This document shows positions 22,370 through 32,559 of a DNA stretch of 64,000 bases, in pieces. The notes beneath the pieces are model-generated. The model saw nothing but the letters and a program-made list of their open reading frames with translations. It had not been told where the DNA came from and made no database searches. Origin of the DNA: Myrica gale. Taxonomy: Eukaryota; Streptophyta; Magnoliopsida; Fagales; Myricaceae. The stretch covers positions 15,301,001-15,365,000 of the forward strand of contig OZ005621.1 in the NCBI GenBank assembly GCA_963930655.1, in the 5' to 3' direction. A program made the translations under genes and the position numbers. Each line of letters starts with the position of its first letter. Position 1 is the stretch's first letter.

Positions 22370-23735
22370 CTATCCGTTCGGACTCCCTACATGAGCGTCC
22401 GGACTCCTGCATCGCTATCGAAAGTAATCGTCGGATGGCGTACACGTATTTTCGTTATACGAAATTTAAAAACGGTTGTACCAGTCCGAACGTTTAATAG
22501 AAGTCCCGACGTGCTTTGCCATTTTTTTTATAAGCAAAATCTACATGCGCATCCGGACTCATGCATTGCATCTGAAAGTAAATGAGGTACCCGTTGGGAC
22601 GTGTGTGAGACAGTCCAGACGTTCACTAAACCGTCGCATGGCATACACGTGTCTTCGTTATACGAAAGTTGAAAACGGCTGTCTCCGTCCGCACATGTAT
22701 CAGAAGTCCAAACGGTATTTGCCGTACATTCAGCCAAACGTGCACTTCCACGTAGCGTCAATTCATTGCAACGTACGAAATAGATGTGCAAACACATTAA
22801 TTACACGTCCGGACGTTTAATTGTGCCAAACGGTTTTAAACGTTTTAAAGTTTGACATTAATACGGAGTACGATGATTGGGCCACGTGTGCAAGGTTACG
22901 CTCGGAAGTCTATAATAGGGTCCGGACGCGATCGACGTATTTTGAAAAAGACGAACAGTTCGTCATTTTCACAAACACCGTTTGTATTCCTTTAAATAAA
23001 CTCTCAAAACTCAAGTTTTTTCTTCACAAATATCGACGTAATATCAATCTCTCGTGTATCTAATCTCATCCAGGTGTGTTTTTCTTATTTTTAACAAGAT
23101 TTTAGTGGTGAAAACTTCTTTTTTCATATAGTTTTATGTATAGCATTTCAATTCTATGTTTTGTATAGTATATTGTGTTTTTTGATTGATTTTTACGTAG
23201 ACAATGATAATGTTAAGTGTTAGGTTTGTTTTAAGTATATTAGCTTGTGTTTTGGTGTAATTTTTGGGCGAGGGGGGAGGTAGAAGAACGCAACTATGGC
23301 TGAGTTAACTCGGTCATCGTTCACACAGCGTTTGGACTGATTATGTGGGCGTCCGGACTTTTGGTTTGGTCGTTCGGACTCTTGTCGTAGTGTTTCGGTG
23401 GTATACATTGTCGTTTTGATTATGTCCGGACTCTCTTTCAAGGAAGTCCAGACGCTTTAATGTTAAATTGTGGATAGTTTTTTAATCGTCTTAAGGTTGG
23501 GATGTCCGGATTGTCTTTCAATGTAGTCCAGACCCTTTGATGTTAAATTTAAATAGTTTTTTTTTATCTTCTTAGGGTTGGGAAGGGTATCCAAACTGAT
23601 ACGTTGACGTTTGGTCATTGTCCGAATGCTTATATTACACGTCCGGATGTATTAATTTAAGTTCGGACGATGTATTTTGCGTTCAGACATTGTGCTAACC
23701 GTGCGAACGTTATTTTGTACAGATTCAGTAAAAAA
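22370..23735 (+). promoter_or_regulatory. Octamer cluster and leader of CACTA unit 2
   Basis: Exact GTCCGGAC at 22397, 22807 and 22920 and many variants form the first group. The leader at about 22979-23073 ends CTCATCCAG followed by GTGTGTTTT, a plausible splice donor. A second group (23351, 23424 and variants up to 23710) precedes the coding region. The order cluster, leader, cluster, coding region is the same as in units 1 and 3. Confidence 0.6.
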
Positions 23736-23823
23736 AGAGTAAGCGTCCACGTACCACGGCTAGACTGATGAGGAGCAGTCTTCCACTAGAGCTTTGACAG
23801 GGGAGCAGCATACAACTATCATT

Positions 23824-25014
23824 ATGTCTTGCTCGATTGTTGTCGAGCGGGATATCTAATTGGCCGACTTTAACGACCTCACATTTGAGGGTCGGACGCT
23901 TCTAGAAGTGGTGGAGGGGTTAGGTTGGCTTCCACTGATTCACAGGACCGACTATGCGTCGAAAAATATGGTGCGGAGTTTTATTGCTCTATATTACGGG
24001 CGTCCGACCTTGAGGAGCCTAGTATGGAGGTCACTGTCCGTAACGTTCCGATCATATTCTCGCCGGACGAGCTAGCGAATTTCTTGGGGTACGTGAGAGA
24101 TTTGGCAGCGTTCCCAAACCTGCCAATGAGCGAGGAGGGCCGACCTACTAAGGCCGAGGTATTCCGGACCATTCTGGGTGATGATACAGCGATCTTGGAC
24201 GGAGCCTATATGGTACACCGGCAACTGCTTCCTATTTGGCGGATCATGCATCTGATCCTATGTTCCTCCATCGACCCGAAGAAGCACACCACAGAGTTGT
24301 ACGGGGGCTATCTGTTGACATAGCATCTGATCCTATGTTCCTCCATCGACCCAAAGAAGCACACCACAGAGTTGTACGGGGGCTATCTGTTGACATAGCA
24401 TCATACATCTACCAGTCAATTCGTGTAGAGGCCTTGAAGATTGATGCTACGACTTCATTGCCGCACGGGATTCTTCTGACCCATTTCCTGCACGCCATGC
24501 TGGTACCCGAGGTGGTGACGAGCCGAAGGCGCATCCACTGGGGGTGATCAACAAGATCGCACTCTCCAAATCAATGGCCCAGACACGCTGAACGCTGCAA
24601 GCCGCTCGGGCTGCTAGAGGAAGACGACAGGAGCAGCCCGCGGAGGCAATGAAGAGGGAGGATCCTGGGCAGAGCTCGAACTATGGACTTGGGCCACAGC
24701 GACCGAGTTGGATGGAAGATATGATGACGCAACTATCTCAATGGATGCAGTCGGTCTTGCAGCCTACCCATATCATGGTCACTGATATCAGAGGTCGTCT
24801 GGCGACTTTGGAGCAAAAGGTCGCCGACATGGACGCTGGGTGGAAAAAGGAGGTGGCTGTGCTTAAGGAGAGTTTGAGGGGCGTGGCAACCGGTGCTGAG
24901 CTCTTTCCTCTGACGGAGCGGGTCGTGCAGATAGAGGAGCACCTTCGTCAAGTCTGTCACGTCCTAAAACTGACGGATGATAACGATGATGATGATGATG
25001 AGGATGATTCGTAG
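23824..25014 (+). pseudogene. CACTA unit 2: plant transposon-protein domain plus coiled coil
   Basis: From an ATG near 23824 the frame shows ADFNDLTFEGRTLLEVVEGL, then after a frameshift near 23950 KYGAEFYCSILRASD and VRNVPIIFSPDELANFLGYV, then RQLLPIWRIMHLILCSSIDP. This pattern resembles the 'putative plant transposon protein' family (Pfam PF20167), which I name from memory of the fold pattern. A coiled-coil tail with an Asp-rich end follows (24649-25014). Breaks: TAA near 23855, the frameshift, a 75-bp tandem duplication (24248-24397) with its frame change, and TGA near 24589 where CGA would restore arginine. Its biochemical role is unknown. Confidence 0.6.
24248..24397 (+). repeat. 75-bp tandem duplication inside the unit 2 gene
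   Basis: A block starting GCATCTGATCCTATGTTCC at 24248 is repeated at 24323 with one visible difference (CCGAAG versus CCAAAG). The start of a third copy, GCATCA, follows at 24398. The period of 75 bases keeps frame, but each copy ends in ACATAG, which reads as a stop in the upstream frame. Confidence 0.9.
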
Positions 25015-25339
25015 TCTTCCTTATTTACTTTTATTATTACGTTTGTTTTTTTATTATGTTTTGAGGGTATTTAATTTTATATTATGTTTTGTGGACATGT
25101 ATATATTTTATTCGATGTTTTTGTTCATATTATGTTTTATGTCATTTTAGTTATGTTATTTGTATTTATTAGAACTTAATATAATATCTTAATTAATATT
25201 ACGTTTATAATTTCGGTAAACTTATTCAAAAAAAATATTTATTATTTACATTATTAACTAACTTTGGTTATTTAAAATTTGTTAATAAAGTTAATTAAAA
25301 AAATGAATAAAATTAATACATATTGTCGAAAAACGTTAG
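25015..25339. other. AT-rich tail of CACTA unit 2
   Basis: This AT-rich, motif-free spacer follows the acidic C-terminus. It parallels 21959-22369 and 30540-30690. Confidence 0.5.
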
Positions 25340-26290
25340 GACCTGAATTTATCCGTCCGTACTCTTTAATGTAAATCGAACGGTGTCGTATTCTATAAAA
25401 CAACCCGTCCGAACACATTTTTAGACGTCTTAATACCGTTCGGACGTTATTGTCTATTATCAGACGCTATGGTGTTGGTATTTACTATTTCCTTAACCGA
25501 CTCGGGTAATGTACGGTATATGTTCGGACGGTATGTGACAGTCCGTATGTATATGTTATTGAGCATACGCTATCGTTTGAGAATTATTAAAACGATGTGT
25601 TGAACTGTAAGAGGGAGTTCGGACGGGTAAATAGTAGTTCGGACGTATTTGAAAATTTTGGCGGCATGTATTCCTCCCTCAAAAACTTATACACGTATGC
25701 ATCCGAACTGTTATTTTGTCGGTCCGAACGGTATTCAAATGTATGAAAGTTACAGATTCGCAGACAGTGGAGGAAAAAGGGAGAAAAAAGGCAAAGGAGA
25801 GATTTGAGCACGAGGAGAAGCGGATAGCTGATTTTGGGCATTCAATCTCATTGAAGAGTGTGTGAAAAGAGCATATCTTTGAGAATTTGAAGTTGGATTG
25901 CATTTGAGGTTAGTGGTTTTTAAATTGAATTGTTTTAGGATGAAAAAATTTTACTCTAATATATGAAAGCATGTGTTTTTCGAAATTTTAGGTTTTAAAA
26001 TTGTAGTAATGGAGTTTGGGGTTGGTTGTTATGTGTTTATATTGAAGTGTTTGTGATTTGGGTTGATTTTGACATGATTTTTGGATTGAAAATTGCGTCT
26101 GTGCGTCGAAGAATCGTCTTGTTCGACAATCGCAGTCCGGACAGTTTATTTACCGTCCGGACTCTATTTGTTTGTTCGGATGCTTTGATAAATGCGTCCG
26201 AACGTCTTTGTGTATGGTTCGGACCGTTATGTAACGTCAGAACGATATTTGTTGGAATGTCATGCATTCATTTAGTAGACTTAGATCCCG
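25340..26290 (+). promoter_or_regulatory. Octamer cluster and leader of CACTA unit 3
   Basis: Variants of GTCCGGAC are dense at 25350-25730. A leader at about 25840-25910 ends GCATTTGAG followed by GTTAGTGG. Exact octamers at 26135 and 26155 with further variants to 26225 form the second group. The TNP2 start follows at 26717, after an intron-like stretch. Confidence 0.6.
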
Positions 26291-26716
26291 TTTAAGAATT
26301 ATACAAAGTTCGGATAACGAACTGGATGTAATTCTTGAATTGTCCACGTTATGGACAGTTTGAGTTTACAATATGCATAATGTGCATAATTGTATCTGCT
26401 ATTGTGACAGATGTGTTTAGAAATTTCGATGCAAATCTCCTTTTCTCCTTCGGATACACATTCAGCATTGAGCTTACACACTTGCCTTAAATGATGTGTA
26501 TTTAGGCTCAATGTTGTAGGCGTGTATCTGGGGACTGAGGGGAAATGCTGTCGAAATTTCTAAAGCATCGATCATAATGGTCAGGTCATTTACGTGTAGT
26601 ACGTGATATTGTAAACTTGAATGGGATAGGACCTATCACCTGAAGAAATTAGAGTTGAGTATGAATGTCATCATTGTTTGCATTATTGTTTGTATTTTCT
26701 TCTTTGAAGGAACAAT

Positions 26717-29700
26717 ATGGATAAAAGCTAGATTTATGAGGCTGATAGACTCAAAAGTGTGAAGTATAGTGATGGTGTTCGTGATTTTATGAGTGTTGCC
26801 AGTAATTATGCAGATAGTAGAGGTCTGATAAGATGTTCATGTAAGAGATGTAAGAATGTGTTGTTCCAACGTGTGGACGGGATGGATGATCATTTATTCA
26901 TAATTGGGTTTGACCAGAGTTACACTCATTGGGTATTTCACGGAGAGTTAATTTCAGAAGTTCCTAACCGGGTGGTGAATTTAGAACCTGAACCGGGAAA
27001 CGATGATTCTAAGGGAAACATAAATGATGATATGAGAGACATGTTAGAAGAAACAATCCAGTCTGGATCTGGAGACGGATTTTCTGCGTATACCAAGTTA
27101 TGGGCGGATGCTGAGCGAGAGTTGTATCCCGGGTGTACGAAGTACTCCAAGTTGTCTTTCGTTGTTAGGTTACTTCATGTGAAGTCAGAGAATAATTTGA
27201 CTGTAAAGGCGTTTGAAGATGTGTTGGGCTTGATAAAAGATGCGTTGCCGGAGGGGGAGACACTTCCTAAATCTTATTATGAGGCGAAAAAGTTAAGAAA
27301 TAATTTAGGATTTAGCTACGATAACATACATGCGTGCTTAAATGACTGTGTACTGTTTTGGAAAGAGCACAGTGAGTTACAAGAGTATCCTGTGTGTGGG
27401 GGGAATCGAGGTGGAAGTACAGTCAAAATAACAAATAAAAGGTTCCTCAAAAAGTGTTGCGGCATTTTCCCTTGAAACCGAGGTTGTAGAGATTGTTTTT
27501 ATCAAGGCAGACGACAACGGATTTGCGGCGGCACCAAGAGAAGCGTGTGGTTGAAGATGGGGTGATGAGGCATCCTGCAGACTCTGAGGTATGGAAGGAC
27601 CTCAATAAGAAGTATGAATGGTTTGGTCGAGAATCTCAGAACGTCCGATTGGGTTTGACATTTGATGGGTTCAATCCTTTTGGCAACATGAGCTTATCGT
27701 ATAGTATATGGCCAGTTGTACTAATTCCATACAATTTGCTGCCATGGAAATGTATGAAGGATTCAAGTTTCATGCTGTTGTTTCTTATTCCGAGTCCAAA
27801 AAGTCCCGGAAATGATATCGACGTCTACTTGTAACCATTGTTAGATGAGTTGAAGGACTTGTGGGAAAATGGAGTGCAGACGTACGACGCGGCCGTATCA
27901 AGTTCATTCAAGTTACATGCTGATTTGCTAGGGAAAATAAATGACTTTCCGGCTTATGGTAATCTCTCAGGTTGGAGTACGAAAGGACAGTTAGCTTGCC
28001 CTAATTGCAATGTGAACACAACCTTATTTTGGTTGAAAAATGGGGGCAAACATTATTTTTTGGGACATCGCCGGTATTTGTCCGCTGAGCATGGGTGGAG
28101 GCATGATGTCGACATATTTGACGGGAAAAAAGAGTATACAGTTGCGCCTGAAGAAGTCACTGGAGAAGAGATACTTCAACAACTTGAATTGGTACCGTTA
28201 TGTTCGTTTGGGAAGACTCAGAAGAAGAGAAAACGGGCTGACATTGAGTTAAGTTGGACGAAGCGCAAAATATTCTTTGAGTTACCGTACTGGTCAGAGT
28301 TGAACTTCGACATAATTTGGACGTCATGCACATCGAGAAGAATAATTGTGACAATGTGTTGGGAACTTTGATGAACGTCGATGGTAAGACGAAAGACAAT
28401 TCTAGTGCTTGGCGGGACTTGACATTAATGGACATTAAAAAGGACTTGCATTTGCAAGTTCGGGGTCAGCAGAAGGTGATGCCTCGAACATTATTTACTT
28501 TAACAAAGAATGAACGTAAGAAGTGTTGTGAATGGCTGAAGGGTGTCAAGTTTCCGAATGGAAACGCCTCTAACATATCTCGATGCGTGAATATAAATGA
28601 AGGGAAGATAATGGGTATGAAGAGTCACGACTCACACGTCTTGTTGCAGCGACTTTTACCGGCAATGATACACGGGTTGTTAGGAAACGAAGTATGTACG
28701 ACGTTGACTGAGTTGAACTTATTCTTCAGAGACCTGTGCTCAAGAACAACACGTTTAGACGTTGTGAACCAATTAGAGAAGGACATTGGAATGATTCTTT
28801 GCAAGTTGGAACACATATTCCCTCCATCATTTTTTACTATTATGGTTCATTTAGCTATTCATTTACCTCGAGAGGTGAAACTTGGGGGTCCAGTTCAATT
28901 TCGGTGGATGTATCCAATGGAGAGGTATATGGGGAAGATGAAGCGATTCGTTAAGAACATGGCACAGTGTGAGGGCTCAATAGCAGAGAATTATGTGTTA
29001 GATGAATGTTTAACTTTTTACTCAATGTATCTTGGTACGGTTGAGACGAGATTTAATAGAAAAGATAGGAATTATGCCGACATGGATGATTGAAGTTGTC
29101 GATTTTCTGTGTTTACTCAAAGTGTTCAACCGCTGGGAGCTGGTAGGGGTCAAGATTTGAATAGAAATGAATTTACAAAAGCGCAGTGGTACGTACTCAA
29201 CAACTGTTCAGAAATCAGCCAACATATCGAGTAAGCGCTAATGTGAATATTTGCTCACTTAATGGGCATTATAAGTTCATTATATTTTAATTTAATTTAA
29301 AATATGTTATTTCTTTATAGCGAGCACTTGGAAGAGATGAGGAGGAAGTCACCAATAAATGTTGATAGGAGGCACGGAGAAGAATTTCCGTTATGGTTTA
29401 AAACTCGGGTATTTATTTAATTTTATCCCTATTATATGTTTAATTTTAATCGGTCATTTTTTTATATTAATACTTAACACGTGTTTACTATTTTAGATTC
29501 AAACTATGCGCAACGAAAATCCGGGCTCGATCTCGGATGACTTGTATGCATTAGCATCAGGTCCGGACCAGGGGACACTTTGTTACTCTGGGTGTGTAAT
29601 GAATGGAGTTAGGTTTCACACGGTCTTTTGTGAACAGTTTCGTAACACTCAGAATAGTGTTGTGGTTGTTCCGGGGGACCATGATGGGGAAGATGTTGAT

Positions 29701-30174
29701 TTTTACGTCCAGGTTGTGGATATTTACGCGTTGCGTTATTTGCGGGGGAATTTAGTTTATTTACTAAAATGTGACTGGTTTGACTTGAGTACTCAAAATT
29801 TAGGTCTTGATAAAAGTGGTCGATTTGTTAGTATTAACACATCCCGAAAGTGGTACAAAGATGACCCGTTCGTGCTAGCTTCTCAGGGGAATCAAGTTTT
29901 TTATACCGATGATATGAAGTTGGGCGGCCACTGGAAGATTGTTCAAAAGATTACCCCTAGAAACACGTATGATATTCCACTTATTGAAGAGGAAGCTAGT
30001 TAAGATGGAGAAGGACCGTCGAACCGTGAAGCATAAGAGGAGAATGAGTCTATTGAGCTTTTTGTGGACTTTAGCTCATTTGACATGATCCCGTTGACTA
30101 GAAATGACGTCGAGGCTTATCTGCCGGTAACCGATGAGAGTGGTCCACAACAACGTGAATTAGAAAGATCGTAG
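26717..30174 (+). pseudogene. TNP2-type CACTA transposase (decayed)
   Basis: ATGGATAAAAGC at 26717 matches the usual start of these transposases, but codon 5 is TAG where TGG is expected. Domains in order: transposase-associated region (C-rich, CSCKRCKN near 26840), transposase_21 core (GLTFDGFNPFGNMS near 27650; VMHIEKNNCDNVLGTL near 28325), DUF4218-like (HLAIHLPREVKLGGPVQFRW near 28850) and DUF4216-like (CVMNGVRFHTVF near 29585; DPFVLASQGNQVFY). Two GT-AG introns fit the frame exactly (29231-29320 and 29409-29496). Breaks: frameshift near 27445, TAA at 27832 (CAA expected), frameshift near 28305, TGA at 29091, TAA at 30001 and 30034. This enzyme would normally cut the element's ends. Confidence 0.9.
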
Positions 30175-30303
30175 TGATTCTGAAGAATATTACTCCGAAG
30201 ACTAAAGTAAATTTATTGTTTCAATTAAATTTTTACGTTTCTATTTTTGCATTTATATTTTTGCATTTTTCTCTATTCGTTTCAATTTATAATTCATCTG
30301 CAA

Positions 30304-30450
30304 ATGATGGAGGAGCAACAACGGAAGAAACACAAAGAGCTGATGAAGATGATGGCGGAGCAGCAACGGAAAAAAGACGAAGAACACCAGAAGATTATGG
30401 CGGAGCAGCAAAAGAACCTAGTGAACAACAAAAACGGAGGATGCAACTAA
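30304..30450 (+). pseudogene. Coiled-coil C-terminal fragment
   Basis: ATG at 30304 opens a 48-codon stretch of charged heptads (MMEEQQRKKHKELMKMMAEQ and two further related blocks) that would form a coiled coil. It follows the transposase after a possible intron starting GTAAATTTATTG near 30207, although the upstream acceptor reads CTGCAA and lacks the normal AG. It is probably the last exon of the transposase transcript or a remnant of a TnpA-like gene. Confidence 0.4.
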
Positions 30451-30699
30451 CGGCGGAGCAGATGCGTGAGTAGCTGATGGAGCAGATGAGACAGATGCAA
30501 TCTAATTCGACACCCAAACGAAAATTTGGGTAGATTTATGTATTTTTACTACTTTGTCAGTTATCCATTATGTATTTTATTTACTTTTAATAACGATTGC
30601 ATATTTATAGATATTTTATTATATTATGAGCAGTAAATATCTTCATATTTACTTTATTTCATAAATTTTAATTAAATTAATTAAAATATATAGAAAACC

Positions 30700-31210
30700 G
30701 TTCGAATTTTTTTAACAAGGCGTTCGCACGGATATTATTCGTTGCTAGCGTGCGCACGCATAACAATCCGTCCGCACACTTTGCTTTAAGTTCGCTAGTC
30801 AACGGCGTCTATCTCGTCCACACGTTCTTAAACTAAGAAACCGTCCGAACTGTACCGCAAGACGTTCGAACGTTTTCAACTTAAAAGGAGTCTGAACTGT
30901 ATACTTAAAGGTTCGCATGAAAATTTTAGATGAAAAAAAATTTTCGTCATAATGAAACTACGATGCGGACGTCTTCCCAAATGCGTCCGGACTATTATAT
31001 AATATCGTGCAGACGTGGATATACAACGGTGCAGACGTTTATTGCATTGGATTAATCGTTAACATGAGCTGTGCGAACGTATAGAGAGAACATTCACACA
31101 GCTCATGTGAACGGATGGACTGTACTGGGCATGACGATTTTGAATTTCGTTAGTATAACACCAAACCGTTCGTACGGGTTTAAAACACGTCCGAACGGTT
31201 TGAGTGACAG
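30700..31210. promoter_or_regulatory. Octamer cluster at the CACTA right end
   Basis: Variants of GTCCGGAC (exact copy at 30985) are dense here, with GTTCGCAC and CGTCCGAAC forms. It is the right subterminal array expected of a CACTA element. Confidence 0.7.
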
Positions 31211-31254
31211 AACACGAAAATCGTCACCTAAAACATTGCATGACGGGCTTTAGG

Positions 31255-31350
31255 TGACAAACCGGTTTTGTCACCCAAAACCTTAGGTGATGAAATTTGT
31301 ACTTTGGGTGACAAATTTTTTTGTCACCCAAAGTGTTTTTTCTTGTAGTG
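31255..31350. repeat. CACTA right terminus with perfect hairpin
   Basis: ACTTTGGGTGACAAA (31301-31315) and TTTGTCACCCAAAGT (31320-31334) are perfect 15-bp inverted copies with a 4-base loop. A second weaker pair precedes it (GGTGACAAACC and GGTTTTGTCACC). The terminal TCTTGTAGTG completes the element. Confidence 0.9.
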
Positions 31351-31353
31351 AGG

Positions 31354-31762
31354 AGACTTCATATAAAGCGTACAAGGAGGAAATAAGTGTATTCATATAA
31401 AAAAAGATTAAAAAAAAGGTTTATCCTGAAGATGATGTCAATCTTTGGACCCTATTGTGAACTCGTATTATTTCACGCGGGACATCAAGCTGCCTAAACT
31501 GTTGTTCTATTCCTCTTGTTTCTCTAACTCAGGTTGATTTATATCCATTTCAGAGTTGATTCAATTTAGAAAATAAACAACTTAAGAACTAGAACACGTT
31601 GTGACATTTTATTCCACTTGTGGGGAGAGGCATATGACATATACAGAGTTTGATTTAATTATGTGACATTTTGTCTGTCGTTTTATACTTGTAAGGTGAA
31701 TTCAAATAATTTGATACCTTAAAGAAATTTTGGTTCCATAACTACAATTGATAACTGAATAG

Positions 31763-31810
<48 letters not shown>

Positions 31811-31817
31811 CATTAAG
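31354..31817. other. Intergenic, with an (AT)n tract
   Basis: No gene seen. An uninterrupted AT repeat spans about 31764-31809 and directly precedes the protease fragment. Confidence 0.6.
31764..31809. repeat. (AT)n microsatellite
   Basis: About 45 bases of pure alternating AT. Confidence 0.95.
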
Positions 31818-32255
31818 ATCCAATGTTCCAGCTAGAATTGTCAAGCACCTACCAGTCTAGGAAATGCAATTTGGATTGCACCTACGAAATGTGCAGTGTG
31901 TCTACGAGGGGCAGTATGCTCACAAGAGTACTAGCAGAGGTGTTCTTAGTGAAGATCTAATGCTCTTTGGAACTTTGAGTGGCCTTACACCACAGTGTAC
32001 TGTTTTCGATTGCGAGAATGAGAAATCTAGTGACCTTTATAGTCAACACGCTGATGGAATCATGGGTTTGGCTAGTGACCATTTTAGTATTGTAGACCAA
32101 CTTTTTGGAAAAATGTGTGATTGGTAATTCGTTCTCCTTATGCTATGGTGGGATGGATGTTAGAGGTGGTTGGTAATATTTCTCTTCCAACAGACATGGT
32201 GTTTACCCACTCCGACGCTACACGAATGTGTGTCTCACACAAACAGTTTGTCTCG
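31818..32255 (+). pseudogene. Aspartyl protease (pepsin-like) gene fragment
   Basis: The reading DPMFQLELSSTYQ, CNLDCT, then after a frameshift NVQCVYEGQYAHKSTSRGVL, FDCENEKSSDLYSQHADGIM and MGLASDHFSIVDQL matches a run of the N-terminal lobe of plant A1-family aspartic proteases. After a stop at 32125 the other frame continues YAMVGWMLEVVGNISLPTDM and FTHSD, again as in the family. Only this internal part is present. Neither catalytic Asp-Thr-Gly motif is visible, so it is a non-functional fragment, possibly a processed or duplicated piece. Confidence 0.75.
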
Positions 32256-32486
32256 AAGCTAAAACACGACGTTCATTGTTTTTTCCCCTAACAAATACCT
32301 TCGGTACATCTCAAGCATTTACTCTAGTTGTAGGGTTGAAACGGTATATAATACAATATTGATTTGAAAAATGTACTCAGGGAAGTCAATGCCCTTAAAC
32401 CCAAGAGTCTTTGACCGAAGATATGAAACTATTCTGTATTTAATCTCACAACATTTGTAGCATTTAAGGATGTTGTCACATCATTA
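32256..32486. other. Short intergenic stretch, nothing recognised
   Basis: No gene or repeat identified between the protease fragment and the left target duplication of the LINE. Confidence 0.5.
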
Positions 32487-32559
32487 TTTTTGTAGGAATT
32501 TTTTTAAATCAAAACATCATCTTATTCCAAAGCATAAAAAGAACAGAAAAACAACCCCT

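Larger units (their letters stand above)
20453..31350 (+). mobile_element. CACTA (En/Spm-type) transposon, 10.9 kb
   Basis: The left end reads CACTATAAGAAA and the reverse complement of the right end CACTACAAGAAA. AGG flanks both ends (20450-20452 and 31351-31353), the 3-bp duplication typical of CACTA elements. Both termini hold hairpin-forming TGACAAAA/TTTTGTCACC motifs. The interior encodes a TNP2-type transposase (26717-30174), a coiled-coil tail fragment (30304-30450) and two further upstream coding regions (21563-21958 and 23824-25014). GTCCGGAC-type octamers are clustered in front of each of the first three coding units and again near the right end. All coding regions carry stops or frameshifts. 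Confidence 0.95.

Noticed and set aside
20560-31210. Regularly recurring GTCCGGAC motifs as a CRISPR-like array
   Set aside because: The spacing is irregular, the unit is only 8 bases and palindromic, and the host is a plant nuclear genome. Subterminal transposon repeats explain it.
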